Below are positions 10,446-21,436 of a stretch of DNA of 64,000 nucleotides, in pieces. Location of the stretch: the NCBI GenBank assembly GCA_015143295.1, contig CM026552.1:62614944-62678943 (forward strand), written 5' to 3'. Both the position numbers and the translations under genes were made by a program. The stretch is from Tetracentron sinense (taxonomy: Eukaryota > Streptophyta > Magnoliopsida > Trochodendrales > Trochodendraceae). Position 1 is the stretch's first letter. Each line of letters opens with the position of its first letter. The notes beneath the pieces are model-generated. The model was not told the origin of the DNA, ran no database searches, and was given only the letters and a program-made list of their open reading frames with translations.

Positions 10446-11135
10446 ACCCTACCTCTATTTCCTATGCTCTCTTTCTCTATTTCTTTTTTTCTTTCTTTCT
10501 TTCTCTATGAAAACAAAAAACAAGAAACAAGAAACAAGAAAGAGAGACGATCTGATGGTGGTTTCAATTCTCCAATATGTTAAGCTGGCATTTGGTCGAC
10601 GACCATTTTCACTTCCGCTTGTGTTAAAAATTGGGATGGGAGCCTTGGAGGAGAAGAAGTCCAAGTCTCAAAAGGAAGAAAGACATAGCACTATTAGCAG
10701 AGGGAGAATGACGGTTTAGTTTCTCTTTATGAGTAGACTCTGTCCATTGTGCGAAATGATTCTGTGTTTTGGCCATTATTATTTATTTTATTTTTTTTGT
10801 ATATTCCCAAACCAGCCTTCTCCTTTAACTTCTTTGACCGATGTACCCCTTCTCAAACGAAGACCAGTTCTGTAGAGTCAATTGGGAGTCCCGATCCTGT
10901 CCAATTGCGATTCAACGCACTGCACTCACACTCACACTCACACTCACACTCACACAGCCTTTTTTTCTTTCTTTCTTTCTCTTTTTTTTTAAAAAAAGAG
11001 ATATCTATTGCAAAGTGACTGGGATAATTACAGAGGGCTTTGATAATGGTATGGAGGAAGAGTCCTGAATGGTTACGGACCACAGCACCCGAACCCGCAA
11101 CCAAGTTAGACGGAAGGGCCGCACTGTTCACATTG
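10446..11135 (-). promoter_or_regulatory. 5' flank and leader region of the CHIP-like gene
   Basis: Directly upstream of the ATG is a pyrimidine/purine tract (TTTCTTTCTTTCTTTCTC on plus at 10486-10505), common in plant leaders. A hexamer microsatellite (CACTCA)n lies at 10922-10957 and a CTTT run at 10967-10985. No clear TATA box was seen. No other gene is visible here. Confidence 0.4.
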
Positions 11136-11140
11136 ATTTT

Positions 11141-12974
11141 TGAAATATCCTCATGACCTAGATGGGGGTGAATAGGTCTTCCTAGCAATGTTTACCAATT
11201 TTAAATTTAACAAGTCATTAATCAAAGTTAAGATAAAACAAAGCAATCAAAAGTGCATAAATAATAGAAGACACAATTTACAACACACAATATTTTTTAC
11301 GTGGAAAACTCTTCTGGGAAAAACCACGGGACCTAGTCCAGTACAAAATCAACTATGAGAATTGTTATCAAGTACAAGACTTGAACCTTCTCCAATCAGA
11401 CACCAAACATTATTCCTCGCTATAGATTCTAAGTCTTGAAGTTCATAAACTCCTCGTTCCTCACCAGCCAACGTCTCTCAAACTTTCCAACCATGATCTC
11501 CAAATATCGATCTCTGTCCTCGATGGCTTTAGCTCAAGCCAACCAAACATTCATACTGAGTATGGAAATTGGCTTGAAGGTTTTAACAGTCTTCTAGAGG
11601 GATCTCAAACATATCGGAGATCAACCGATGCAAGAACTAGATGGAACAATTCAATCTTGCATAATCTATAGAAGAAGAGATGAGAACAAATGGTATCTAC
11701 CAAGAGAGGATTTGAGAACCTAGAATATTTAGAGAAGTCTCGAAACTATCTTCCTCTAACCTTAAAACGAGCTAAGGGATCATCGTATAAATAATCAAGG
11801 CAATTCCATTGCTAAAAACGAAGTTCGGACAACTTTAGAATCCAAATATACGAGGTCCGTTCGAACAGCCAATGGGGCGTTCGAACGGCCTAGAGATTGG
11901 TTTGAAATTGAAGTGCAAACGATGTGCCAAGGAGGTTACTGGAATCGAATTCCAATTGAGTCGTTCAAACGATTGGCTAATCGTTTTGTGGTGTTCGAAC
12001 GGCTAGTAGTCTGTGCAGATTATTGCTTCTTTGATGTATAGAACTCATTCTAAACATCAATCAGCCATTCAAAAGGCAATTAAACATACTTGGGTCAATT
12101 TCTAACCACATAGAATATATGATAAAGTTATCTAAGTCAATTTCACCTAAGGTATTAGGCCACTTATCATCCTAATAGTATGAGCAAAGCTTTAGCCGGA
12201 ATGTACTTCACTTGAGTCTTTGAAGCTTCATCTTTAACAGTCCTTGAACAACCAGAGGAACAACGACACTAGACTTACATTGACATCATTTTGACATTTG
12301 AATTAAGTCAATACAAAATATGACTTTACAATCTCCCCCTTTGACAATTTCGTGACAAAATACAAACTGAAGTACATGACTTGATACAGAGTCCCCTAAA
12401 CCATTCAAACATGAAGAGCTTAACCAACTACATGACTCATAATTATATTTTGACAAACTACAAACTCTTCAGTCTTTCATGTCAACTTGATCTCAACACC
12501 TGCACATGCTAAAACATAAAACCAAGTGAAGCATGAGAAATATAAAGGTTAATAACCAGGCGTACTAAGAACATAAATGGAATGTACTTCTACATTCTAT
12601 CATTATGAGAATATACTTCTACATTCTCTCCCCTTTTTGGCACATATGCCAAAGCATAACAATATATGTCAATATTCGAGGGTAAATAAACATAGAGCTC
12701 AAATTATAAACAAATTTTAGCATAAGAACTCTAGGAGAACATCCATATCATGACAAACTATCAAGAATATATCCATATGACCAAAACAAGATAGCATCAA
12801 GATAAATCATCCACAAGACAATGACTAGACCAAAAGACATCCACACATGACTCTCAAAGATCCAAAAGATATCACATGGATCACATCACAAATATGAAGC
12901 AGATATAATAAGATCCATATGATTTAAAGTATTCAAAATCTCAACATCCTTCTTAATCAAAAATAGATTTTGCA
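11141..12974 (-). mobile_element. Copia-type solo LTR, TSD ATTTT
   Basis: Ends TGAAATATCC and GATTTTGCA, flanked by ATTTT on both sides (11136-11140, 12975-12979). AT-rich duplications can arise by chance, so the ends are likely but not certain. The segment ACGTGGAAAACTCTTCTGGG with ACCACGGGACCTAGTCC (about 11300-11340) is shared, in opposite orientation, with the LTR at 41450-45420, as is a box ending in GAAATTGACTTAGATAAC on the minus strand. A TATA-like TTATTTATA (minus) is at 11787-11795. Confidence 0.6.
11856..12004 (-). promoter_or_regulatory. GTTCGAAC palindrome cluster
   Basis: Copies of CCGTTCGAACGG and variants at about 11857, 11877, 11970 and 11992, placed about 60 bp upstream (minus strand) of the TATA-like sequence. 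Confidence 0.6.
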
Positions 12975-12999
12975 ATTTTGATTTAGATAAGAAGAAACT

Positions 13000-13385
13000 T
13001 GTAGCACCCTGGAACTTTTTATGGCTAATGAATAGTGTATTCAAAGCTAAATGACATTCCCGTGCTTGAAATTGGTGTTTATGATAAAATTGGAGGTTTG
13101 CGACCCAAGTGCAACATAAAGGAGGGAGTTTAGAGCCCTAAGGATGATGAAAATGAGGTTGGAAACACCCTTATGGGTCTGCAGGGGGAAGAAACCAAAA
13201 TTTGGGGAGTGCGATCGATTGCAGGTTAGGTGCGATCGATCGCATGCAAGTGAAATTGAACAAAAACATCGTGGATCAAGTGCAATAGATGGGTCTTCAG
13301 GTGTGACAGATCGCAGGGATCTGCGATCGATCGTAAGGGTGTGCGATCGATTGCAGTGAAGGGCAATCCAGATAAAAATTTATAC
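13000..13385 (+). mobile_element. LTR fragment B
   Basis: Starts TGTAGCACCCTGGAAC like the other LTRs and carries a GCGATCGATCGC-type cluster at 13210-13356, then ends abruptly. No target duplication can be assigned. Confidence 0.7.
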
Positions 13386-15150
13386 GAAAACTGGATCCCG
13401 ATGATCCTTACACCATAAAAAGCAACTAAAATTATCTAAAATTTTTAGTCATATTACCTCGGTGAATGATGTTCACCGGTGAAGCTAAAACCACTCGAAT
13501 CGTTAGAACTTTTTGGAGAGATTTCTCGAAAAAATACTCGAAACTCGATCCTTGTTCTTCGCTATCCCCATGAAGCTTTAGAATCTCTACTTGGAATTGA
13601 AGAAGCAAGAGGAAGAAGATGGAGTAATAGTGTAGACTTTCTATCACTCAAAACCCTAGGGTTCAAAATCCTTGAATCGAAAAACCCAACTTAGATGCAC
13701 CCTTGTAGCTCACGAAAATCCCTAAGGACTCTCCCTAGGGGCTCATGGTTTGGAGAGGAGGAGAGGGAGAGAAAAAATTATGGAGAATTCTTCCTCTTTA
13801 GTTTAGGGTGTTGGGGTATTTATAAACTAGGATCCAATCCTAATCCTACTCCAACTACAACAAATCCCTTAGGAATTATTTATCAATAATAACACTTATT
13901 ATTAATTAAAATAAATTCCTAATGTAACTATAACTACTCTAATTATAGAAATCCTACTAATTTAGGAGTCGTTGTCAAAAGAGGATTCCTTAAATTAAAA
14001 GGGATTAATTAACAACCAACTAAAAAGAGAAGTCCTAATCGAATTAGGAAACCTCCAAGGGGGGCATGAGCTTAGGAGGGCGTGAGCTTTGGGGAGCCAT
14101 GGTCTCCTAGTTGTAATCCAATTACAACTCTTCTTAATCCTACTTGCATTCCAACCATTGGAATTTAATTCCATAATAAATAGAGTTATTATTCAATAAT
14201 TATTGAAGTAACCAAGTCCTAATCCAATTAGGATTACTAAAGTGGGCGCCCCATTCATGAGTTTTAATCCATGGGTTTAGGCCCATATTAAAGGTCCATC
14301 CTTAATGGGTTTATGGATATGGGTCAAACCCATTTCCCCTTTAATTAGGTTAATTAAATAATTACTAATATTATCCCTTAGTTTAAATTAACAATTAATT
14401 TAAACCATAAATTAACATTTAATCTATTTAATAGTGATTAACATTTAATCACTTAAATAATTGATTAACTTTTAATCAATTTATGAACTTGTATTTCTTA
14501 TGTGAGCATCTCCACATATTGCCCTGAGACATTCTTACCCTGACTTACTCAATGTTATCCCATTGACCCTAAATAGGAATTTCATCAGAATTGCAAGTGG
14601 CGTGAGATATCCATGTTGCAATTGAATCCCATTGTAAGAACATTAACCAATAACGATCCCACCACATGAACTTTTTAATTCAATTAATCCTTCCAAATAC
14701 ATTATCCCTAATGGGCCTTCGAGATTATTTATACTATCTAACTCATACCTCATTGCACATCATCCGAGTTTCCAAGACTTTTGATTAAGCCATGAGAAAC
14801 ATTTTCTCATGTAAAACATTTTGAGAAAAATATTTTTATAAGTATAATATATTTTAAATAAAATATATTTCAAACTTGTTTTGTTTCAAAATCACCTGCG
14901 CAAAATTTAAGCTTGTTCGACTGTCTTATCCGGAACTTAGATAATCTCTCAAATTAATGAGTATGGATTTCTTGTTTGAAATTCATTATGACTCGAACAG
15001 CTTTCTGACTATCCAACTATCACTGTATCGTATTCCCTAAGGTAGAGAATACTTTGGTGGAATCAAAACAGTCAGATTGCTGATCAGTTATAAATGAACT
15101 CATCAGATCTAAGGAATCAAAACAGTCAGTAATTATAGAAATAGAAACCC
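13386..15150. mobile_element. LTR-like AT-rich segment
   Basis: Begins near GGATCCCGATGATCC, has a leader-like part with TATTTATAAAC near 13816, then a long AT-rich part ending where the Copia-2 integrase frame resumes. The general order resembles 52485-54323. A 17-bp direct repeat GGAATCAAAACAGTCAG lies at about 15059 and 15113. No coding sequence. It replaces the reverse transcriptase expected after the Copia integrase. Confidence 0.4.
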
Positions 15151-15850
15151 TTAGTTTCTTTTGGATACCCTACAAAGTTCCATTTCTCTATTCTAGATTC
15201 CAACTTAGTGGGTTCGAGTTTGCGAACATGCGCAGGACAACCCCATACCCTTAGATATTGTAAACTAGGTTTTCGTCAAGTCCACAATTCATAGGGTGTA
15301 ACCGGTATAGATTTAGAAGGAACCCGATTTAGAATATAAATGGCAGTTTGTAAAGCATATCCCCAAAGATAAGAAGGTACATCGGCATGGCTCATCATAG
15401 AGCGAACCATATCTAATATGGTTTATTCTCTCCTTTCAGAAACTCCATTTTGTTGAGGAGAGGTAGGACTTGTCCATTGTGAGATAATCTCATTATCCCT
15501 TAAGTAATCCATAAACTCGTTGGTGAGGTATTCACCACCTCGATCTGATCGAAGTGTCTTTATGGATTTTTCTGTTTGATTCTCAACTTCTAATCTAAAT
15601 TCTTTGAACTTTTCAAAGGTGTCAGATTTGTGTTGCATCAAATAGACATATCCATATCTGGAATAGTCATCGGTAAATGTGACAAAATACCGGTATTGCC
15701 CTCATGCAACAATGTTAAATGGACCACATACATCACTATGTATGAGTCTTAACTTTTCTTCGGCTCTTCCTACCTTTTTAGGGTAAGGCTTCTTGGTCAT
15801 TTTTCCTTCGAGACAAGACTCACAAGTAGGGATTGGTTCTACCTTGAGGA
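15150..15850 (-). pseudogene. Copia-2 integrase
   Basis: Frames include the HSDVCGPF region near 15740, FEKFKEF and LRSDRGGEYL, then SPQQNGVSERR (15641-15423), the D-D-E core with the second Asp and the Glu present. A stop lies before GQYRYF near 15700. The C-terminal part ends with GYPKETKGFYFYN near 15150, the usual GYP motif. The rest of pol is absent. Confidence 0.8.
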
Positions 15851-16352
15851 TGTAGAGACCCGAATCTTTTTCATGTATTTATTATAAGTATTAGGGGTAT
15901 TATAGTCTTTGTGATGTTTTAATGTTTATGTATTTATATCTAATTAGTATAGTGTGATTAAGGCTTAATCAAACTTGTAGCGGAGGGATGTCATATCACA
16001 CCCTGAATCTTTAGGAAGCTCCAGTTTTGGCACCGTTTATTAGAATTGAGTGATTCTTGAACCATTAAAAAGATATTGGAACCCTCTTTGAGGTTCATGT
16101 TTAATGTTTTTCCATATTTTTAGTCTAAGCTAAGTCAAAAGGCGGGTTTTCCAATGTGTTGTCTGATGGAATTACAGATCAGTCAACTTTGGGGACTTTT
16201 TGGTCCATAATTGAAAGGGAATTTAGAAATTCTAAAATGCCAAAAATGTTCCTTTTCGAAAGACAAATCCAATGCAAGTTGAATCGTCGAAATCCGACGA
16301 ACGAGTTAAAAGTTATGACCAAAACAGTAAAATGGGTCAAAATCTGCAGAAC

Positions 16353-16563
16353 ACCGATTGCTAGGGATCGATCGATACAAAACCGATCGCTCGGTCAGAA
16401 GTAGCAATCGATCGGTCCAAAACTGATCGGTCAGTATCGACTGGTCCAAAATTTTGTATGGGAAAATTTTTCAGAGAGGGTGTTTTCAACCGATCGCTCG
16501 GCCAGAAACACCGATTGCTTGGTTGAGAACCGATCGATCGGTCATAACTACCGATCGCTCGGT
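16353..16563 (+). promoter_or_regulatory. palindrome cluster of LTR C
   Basis: Variants of CCGATCGATCGG and CCGATCGCTCGG ending 65 bp before the TATA box. Confidence 0.7.
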
Positions 16564-16627
16564 CTTTCGTGTTTTTGCAGAATTTTAGTAAGGGTTTTTT
16601 GGTCTTTTGGTTCTCAAACCTTGGGGC

Positions 16628-16635
16628 TATAAATA
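16628..16635 (+). promoter_or_regulatory. TATA box of LTR C
   Basis: TATAAATA in GGGGCTATAAATAGGGATC, just downstream of the palindrome cluster. Confidence 0.6.
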
Positions 16636-17025
16636 GGGATCCTATTTCGGGGTATTAGAGTACTCTACCTATTTCTAACCTAATTTGGCAAAAAGGGAGA
16701 GAAAACCTAGGGTTTTGAGAGAGGGATTTCTTGGAGAAGAAGGAGATAGGTTGGATTTTGCAAGGAGAGCTTGGAAAGCTACCCCAAATCACCTCGGGAG
16801 CATTTTGAATGTAGAGCCCCGGACCTTTTCACAGTTAATGCATGACACTATCCGTTGTCATTTTGCCTTTTTAAGAGGTATAATTAATAAATAAGGAAGA
16901 ATTTCGAAATTTCAAAATGTCAGAAGTGTTCCTTTTCGAAGTACGAACACAACGCAAGTTGAATCGTCAAAATCGGATGAACGAGTCAAGAGATATGGCC
17001 AAAACAGTCTGGACCTACAGGCAAT

Positions 17026-17297
17026 CGTAGCTCGGTTATGCGCTAAGGACGTAGCTCGGAAGGCGCTAGGGACGTAGCTCGGTTATGCGCTAAGGACGTA
17101 GCTCGGTTATGCGCTAAGGACGTAGCTCGGAAGGCGCTAGGGACGTAGCTCGGTTATGCGCTAAGGACGTAGCTCGGTTATGCGCTAAGGACGTAGCTCG
17201 GAAGGCGCTAGGGACGTAGCTCGGTTATGCGCTAAGGACGTAGCTCGGTTATGCGCTAAAGACGTAGCTCGGTTAGGCACTAAGGACGTAGCTCGGG
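17026..17297 (+). repeat. 23-24 bp minisatellite in LTR D
   Basis: About eleven units of CGTAGCTCGGTTATGCGCTA plus AGGA, alternating with a CGTAGCTCGGAAGGCGCTAG form. Each contains TAGC and GCTA arms. Confidence 0.9.
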
Positions 17298-17317
17298 CAA
17301 CGTGCTCTGATAAGGCA

Positions 17318-17732
17318 CAGACAACGGGTACGTCTTGCAGCAGACAACGTGTACGTTGTACTGCACAACGGGCACGTTGTACATAAGACAACGGACTACG
17401 AGTTCAGCACTATGCACGACACAACGTAACAACGGGCTTGGCACCCTTCACACCGCACAACGAGTTGGCGCTATTCACAGCACAACGAGTTGGCACTATT
17501 CACTGCACAACGAGTTGGCACTGTTCACCGCACAACGAGTGGGCACTGTTCACCGCACAACGAGTGGGCACTATTCACAGCACAACGAGTTGGCACTGTT
17601 CACCGCACAACGAGTGGGCACTATTCACAGCACAACGAGTTGGCACTGTTCACCGTACAACGAGTGGGCACTTTTCACAGCACAACGTGTTCAGCACTGT
17701 TCACAGTACAATGTGTTTGGCACTGTTCACAG
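17318..17732 (+). repeat. 25-bp ACAACG minisatellite in LTR D
   Basis: Early units are dyads such as ACAACGTGTACGTTGT; from 17454 on they become CACAACGAGTTGGCACTATT-type units, about ten copies. Long open frames here result from the repeat and are not called genes. Confidence 0.88.
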
Positions 17733-18639
17733 TCCTCGCGTCTTTGCAGAAATTTCAGTAAGGGTATTATGGTCTTTTGGTCGGTTCACTCTTACCTTAA
17801 GAGTTTAACCCGGGCCTTTAGGGCATCATTCGACACTTAGAGAGTTTGAGAGAATAGGAGAAAGGGGATAAGGCGATTCCAACCTAGGGTTTCCATTTTG
17901 GAGAGAAATCAAAGGGTTTTGAGACCCTAGATCACTTCCAGTCGGGTTTTTCTTCGAGATCTCGGCTCAAGCTCGTGTTCCAAGCTAGGGCAGTCACTCA
18001 CAGTCGTTTGGAAGAGGGATTTCTTCCTCATTTCTTCAAGGTCGGTACTTTTTACTACCCTCCTAGTTATAGTTCCTCCTTTCCCTCTATTTTCTTTTGA
18101 TTTTCTTTCATTTACACTTGTGTTATGAGATTGGTGGTATGAATGGTGAATGGAGGTGGATGTTGGCGAATGGATGCCGTGTGGATGATGTGATGAATGA
18201 ATGGGAAAGGGCATTGTACTAATAATGAACATACAAGTGTGATGTGAGCATAACCCACCTAGAAAAGCATGATTTAGGTTTAAATGAATAATGAATAATG
18301 AACTCACCATGTTTGATGAAATGCCAAGGTGAATACAGTGAGTTGTAAATTAGGAAATGCATGCCTAATAAATCTTGGATATTGCTAGGGCCTATGACAG
18401 TGTGTTTCTTGCTTTCCCTAAATGATATGAATATTACATTGCTCCATCATTGATGTTATACGTGTTGTGAAATTACCCAAATGTCATGTTTAAATTTAAA
18501 TGCAAGTATGTACACGGTTTCCACGAGCACGGCATGCATGACATGATTTATCGATGTTGTCAAGAACATGGTTAGAGGTGGGACATATCCTACGATATGT
18601 TTTACCTCGCTTTTCACAAGAAGACAAGAACCAACATTA

Positions 18640-18790
18640 CACGAGGGGTCTCCCCTCATTCACAAGTGCATATCATGAAGAAGGGCCTCCCTTCCCTCGC
18701 AAGTACATACATATCATGAAGAAGGGTCTCCCTTCCCTCGCAAGTGCATTGCATAAAGAAGGGTCTCCCTTCCCTCTCAAGGCATCTCTC
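18640..18790 (+). repeat. hairpin array of LTR D
   Basis: Four units. The first is GAGGGG-TCT-CCCCTC (18643-18657); the others are GAAGGG-(C/T)CT-CCCTTC (second at 18680-18694). The A-to-G and T-to-C changes keep the stem paired. The array lies between the splice-like donor and the conserved hairpin. Confidence 0.75.
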
Positions 18791-19158
18791 AAGCGCATCT
18801 CACAAGGACACCTCACAAGTGTATCTCACAAGTTACATGATCACAAGCAAGCACGCATGACATGCATGACATGACACGACATACAAGAATCAAGCAAGAT
18901 AGACAAGACAAGCTTTCAAGTACGAAAAGAGATTTCAAGCCAAGTCAAGTGCACGATGTTTTCAAGAGGTTTTATCGGTTTTCTACGAAATACAAGCATG
19001 ATTATAAATTGCTTTACTTCCTTGTATGATATAATTGTTTCTGTCTAACATATATGAATTGCACCTGCTTTATGTATGCTATCCGTATGCTATGACTGTT
19101 GGTTAGTGCTTAGTACCCGCTGAGTATTACATGCTCAGCCGTACTTCTTATGTCGGTA

Positions 19159-19269
19159 GGTTATGAGGGAGCTGCTGCTCCATTTGATGTTTGTGCTCCT
19201 GGTCCATGGGTGGAAGAGGAGTACGTCGAGGAGCCTTTGGAGGAACCTCCAGCAGAGGGTTACCAATAG
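19159..19269 (+). CDS. LTR-internal acidic frame, copy D
   Basis: 36 codons to TAG: APFDVCAPGPWVEEEYVEE preceded by a short Gly/Ala lead. An in-frame ATG (ATGTCGGTAGGT) lies just upstream. Confidence 0.4.
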   Translation, partial: GYEGAAAPFDVCAPGPWVEEEYVEEPLEEPPAEGYQ

Positions 19270-20266
19270 GTGGTTGTAGATTCTGAGTGGATTAGCTGTG
19301 GGTGAGATGAGAGTTAGATTCATGTATTTTGGCGGGCATGTCCGCACTTTCTTTTGGTGACTTTTTGTATAAACTTGGATTTGCGTATGTATATACATAG
19401 AGGTTTGGTAGTCTTCCGCTGTACTATGTTAGAGTATGTTGCCGCTGTTTATATCCTCTATTGTATATGCTCTGTGGGTTTTGCAGGTTAGTTGTCAAGC
19501 AAGTCATGATTAGTCGTCCAAAGTTCACTCTAACTCCTAGGGTGGGTTTTGGGTCGCGACATTGAATCCAAGGGAAGGATTCCTAAGGTCGATATACTAT
19601 CCTAATCAACTCTATTTTAATGTTTTGTGAATGTTAATATGATAGGAATGATAGAATAGAGATTAGATGCATTTTTCCCAAATTTTCTATGAAGTAAGTT
19701 ATTATGGATGGAAATGTGAAGGGAAATGTGGATTTGAATGTGGATAGAATGTATGGAGGATGGGATTAATATGTGGATGTTAATAGTGAATGGATTGTAT
19801 GAATGGATTATGGTTTGATGAATGCTTGAAAATGTAGAAGGGCAATGAATTCATATTATGCGTACCCAATGTGTTTGTGAATATGCTTGAGAGGATAAAT
19901 GCTATAATACTCTTATGAAATGGTAGTAAATTGATTATGAATTGTGATATGAATTATGATAAGATATGTATATGTGATTGTTCGTTAAGTATGTCTAATT
20001 ACTTGCATGGAAATTGATAGTCGGGAAGGTAAGAACTTAGAGAAAAATCTCTCGAACCAGAAATTCTCTAACTATTTGGTATGAGACAGTATAGTGGAGT
20101 TTCTATGGTGGGAGATTGGAATCTAAGCAATTACCAACTCGAATGTTAATTTCGACACTTAAGCACATATGCACGTGTATGTTAAGATAAGAGTCTCACA
20201 AGTCACACATGTGGACCACAAGCATGAGCATGACATACGTATGACATTCTGAATAAGCATAAGCAT

Positions 20267-20347
20267 GACATGGTCCGTATCCGCTAAGAACGGCATGTCA
20301 ACCATTTGATTATTAAGCATGGTCCGTATCCGCCAAGAACGGCATGT
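20267..20347 (+). repeat. two hairpin units in LTR C
   Basis: First unit pairs GACATG-GT-CCGT (20267-20278) with ACGGCATGTC (20290-20299), leaving a two-base bulge; the second, ending about 20347, is a close copy. Confidence 0.55.
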
Positions 20348-20617
20348 TGAATAAGTGCATAAGCATAAGCATCTCACAAGCACGTGGTCTCATAAGCATA
20401 AACAGCTCATAAGTGTATTCTCTTCTAAGTCTAAGATTCTCACAAGTACACGAGTCAAGGTGATGATATGATGTATATGCGCACACGTTCTTCCGTATTC
20501 TGATTATGTTATTATGTTATTGGATATGTTTCCAACTAAGTGCAGGTATATTATTATTGTTGGTTGGATTTTATATACACTGAGTACCTTTGTACTCAGT
20601 CGAACTTTGTCTTGGCA

Positions 20618-20734
20618 GGTTTAAAGCAGGAGTACACGACGGAGTCGTGGATTGAGGAAGCTTACATTGAGGAAGCAGGAGAAGGTGAGCCTTCCGAGGA
20701 AGGAGCCGGAGGCTTGGGCGTCTATACCTCTTAG
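20618..20734 (+). CDS. LTR-internal acidic frame, copy C
   Basis: 38 codons from the AG/GT junction to TAG. The core has drifted to ESWIEEAYIEEAGEGE while the acidic aromatic pattern (W..EE.Y.EE) is kept. No in-frame ATG just upstream; AG/GT is intact (TTGGCAG/GT). Confidence 0.35.
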   Translation, partial: GLKQEYTTESWIEEAYIEEAGEGEPSEEGAGGLGVYTS

Positions 20735-20987
20735 TTTATGCTTTGTTTAGGTGAGAGAGTTTTGAAATAGACTTTTTGAAGATGTTGCTCAGTGGACTTT
20801 TATAGTTGTATTTTTCATACTTGTTGGTTTATAGTGGGTTGTATATGTTGACCGTAGACTTGTGCAGGTTGGTTATAGCTTATATATCGGAATTTTAGTA
20901 CTCTCATTTTTGAAGACTCGTGTAGTAAGCCTTGTATGCATGGTTTTTAAGCAGGTTAAGGAAATGTGACGATTCCAAAGTCCTATG

Positions 20988-21182
20988 TTAGCCTTGCAGG
21001 ATTTTGGGGTCGTTACAGAGGAATTCAAGGGGACCATCTTTTACCAACCTCTTGATCCTATCAAGATTAATATGACCATGTCTCTTATGCCAAAGATAAG
21101 TAGACTCAGTGTAATGTCTCTTCATTCCAGACATTCTAGATGATGAGGCATCGTCACTTTGCAAACATTTGTTATTTACCAA
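20988..21182 (-). pseudogene. Copia-2 GAG-pre-integrase segment
   Basis: Frame reads STYLWHKRHGHINLDRIKRL, the pre-integrase domain (usual W-H-x-R-L-G-H). The last codons before the junction at 21018 come from LTR C; the true continuation is at 15850. Confidence 0.75.
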
Positions 21183-21436
21183 AGGAAATATTAAATAAAG
21201 ATCATTAATGAGATTACCAGTAATCGAACCATTCCATCTTTCTTAATTTCAACAATTGAATTAAAATTGATAAAGAATCCACAAAATATAAGTCTAGATA
21301 CTGAAATCAAATTACGATGTGCAGAAGGCACATAAAAGCTGTCTTATAAAATTAATGTCTTTCCATTAGGTAAATAAAGAGTAAACAAGTCGATTGACTT
21401 CACTGCAACATTTGCACCGGAGCCAACTTTAAGCTT

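Larger units (their letters stand above)
16810..19561 (+). mobile_element. solo LTR D, 2752 bp, TSD TTGAA, nested in C
   Basis: Starts TGTAGAGCCCCGGACC and ends GGGTCGCGACA; TTGAA flanks it at 16805-16809 and 19562-19566. It keeps the conserved box (about 16925-17005), but two minisatellites occupy the place of the CGATCG palindromes. Hairpin GCTGAG/CTCAGC at 19118-19138; AG/GT at 19159 with GGTAG instead of GGCAG. Being nested, it is younger than C. Confidence 0.93.
15851..21017 (+). mobile_element. solo LTR C, TSD GAGGA, holding solo LTR D
   Basis: Starts TGTAGAGACCCGAATC and ends GGGGTCGTTACA; GAGGA flanks both sides (15846-15850, 21018-21022). Without D (2752 bp plus one 5-bp duplication) it is about 2.41 kb. 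It carries box and palindromes, TATAAATA at 16628-16635, the splice-like junction CTAAG/GTCGATA near 19590, two hairpin units near 20267-20347, and the acidic frame. It is among the most diverged copies. Confidence 0.9.

Noticed and set aside
13386-13392. AAACT as second target copy for LTR fragment B
   Set aside because: The fragment does not end in CA there; a 5-mer match in AT-rich DNA is likely chance.
17335-17808. Three overlapping repeat-peptide frames
   Set aside because: By-products of the ACAACG minisatellite in LTR D.
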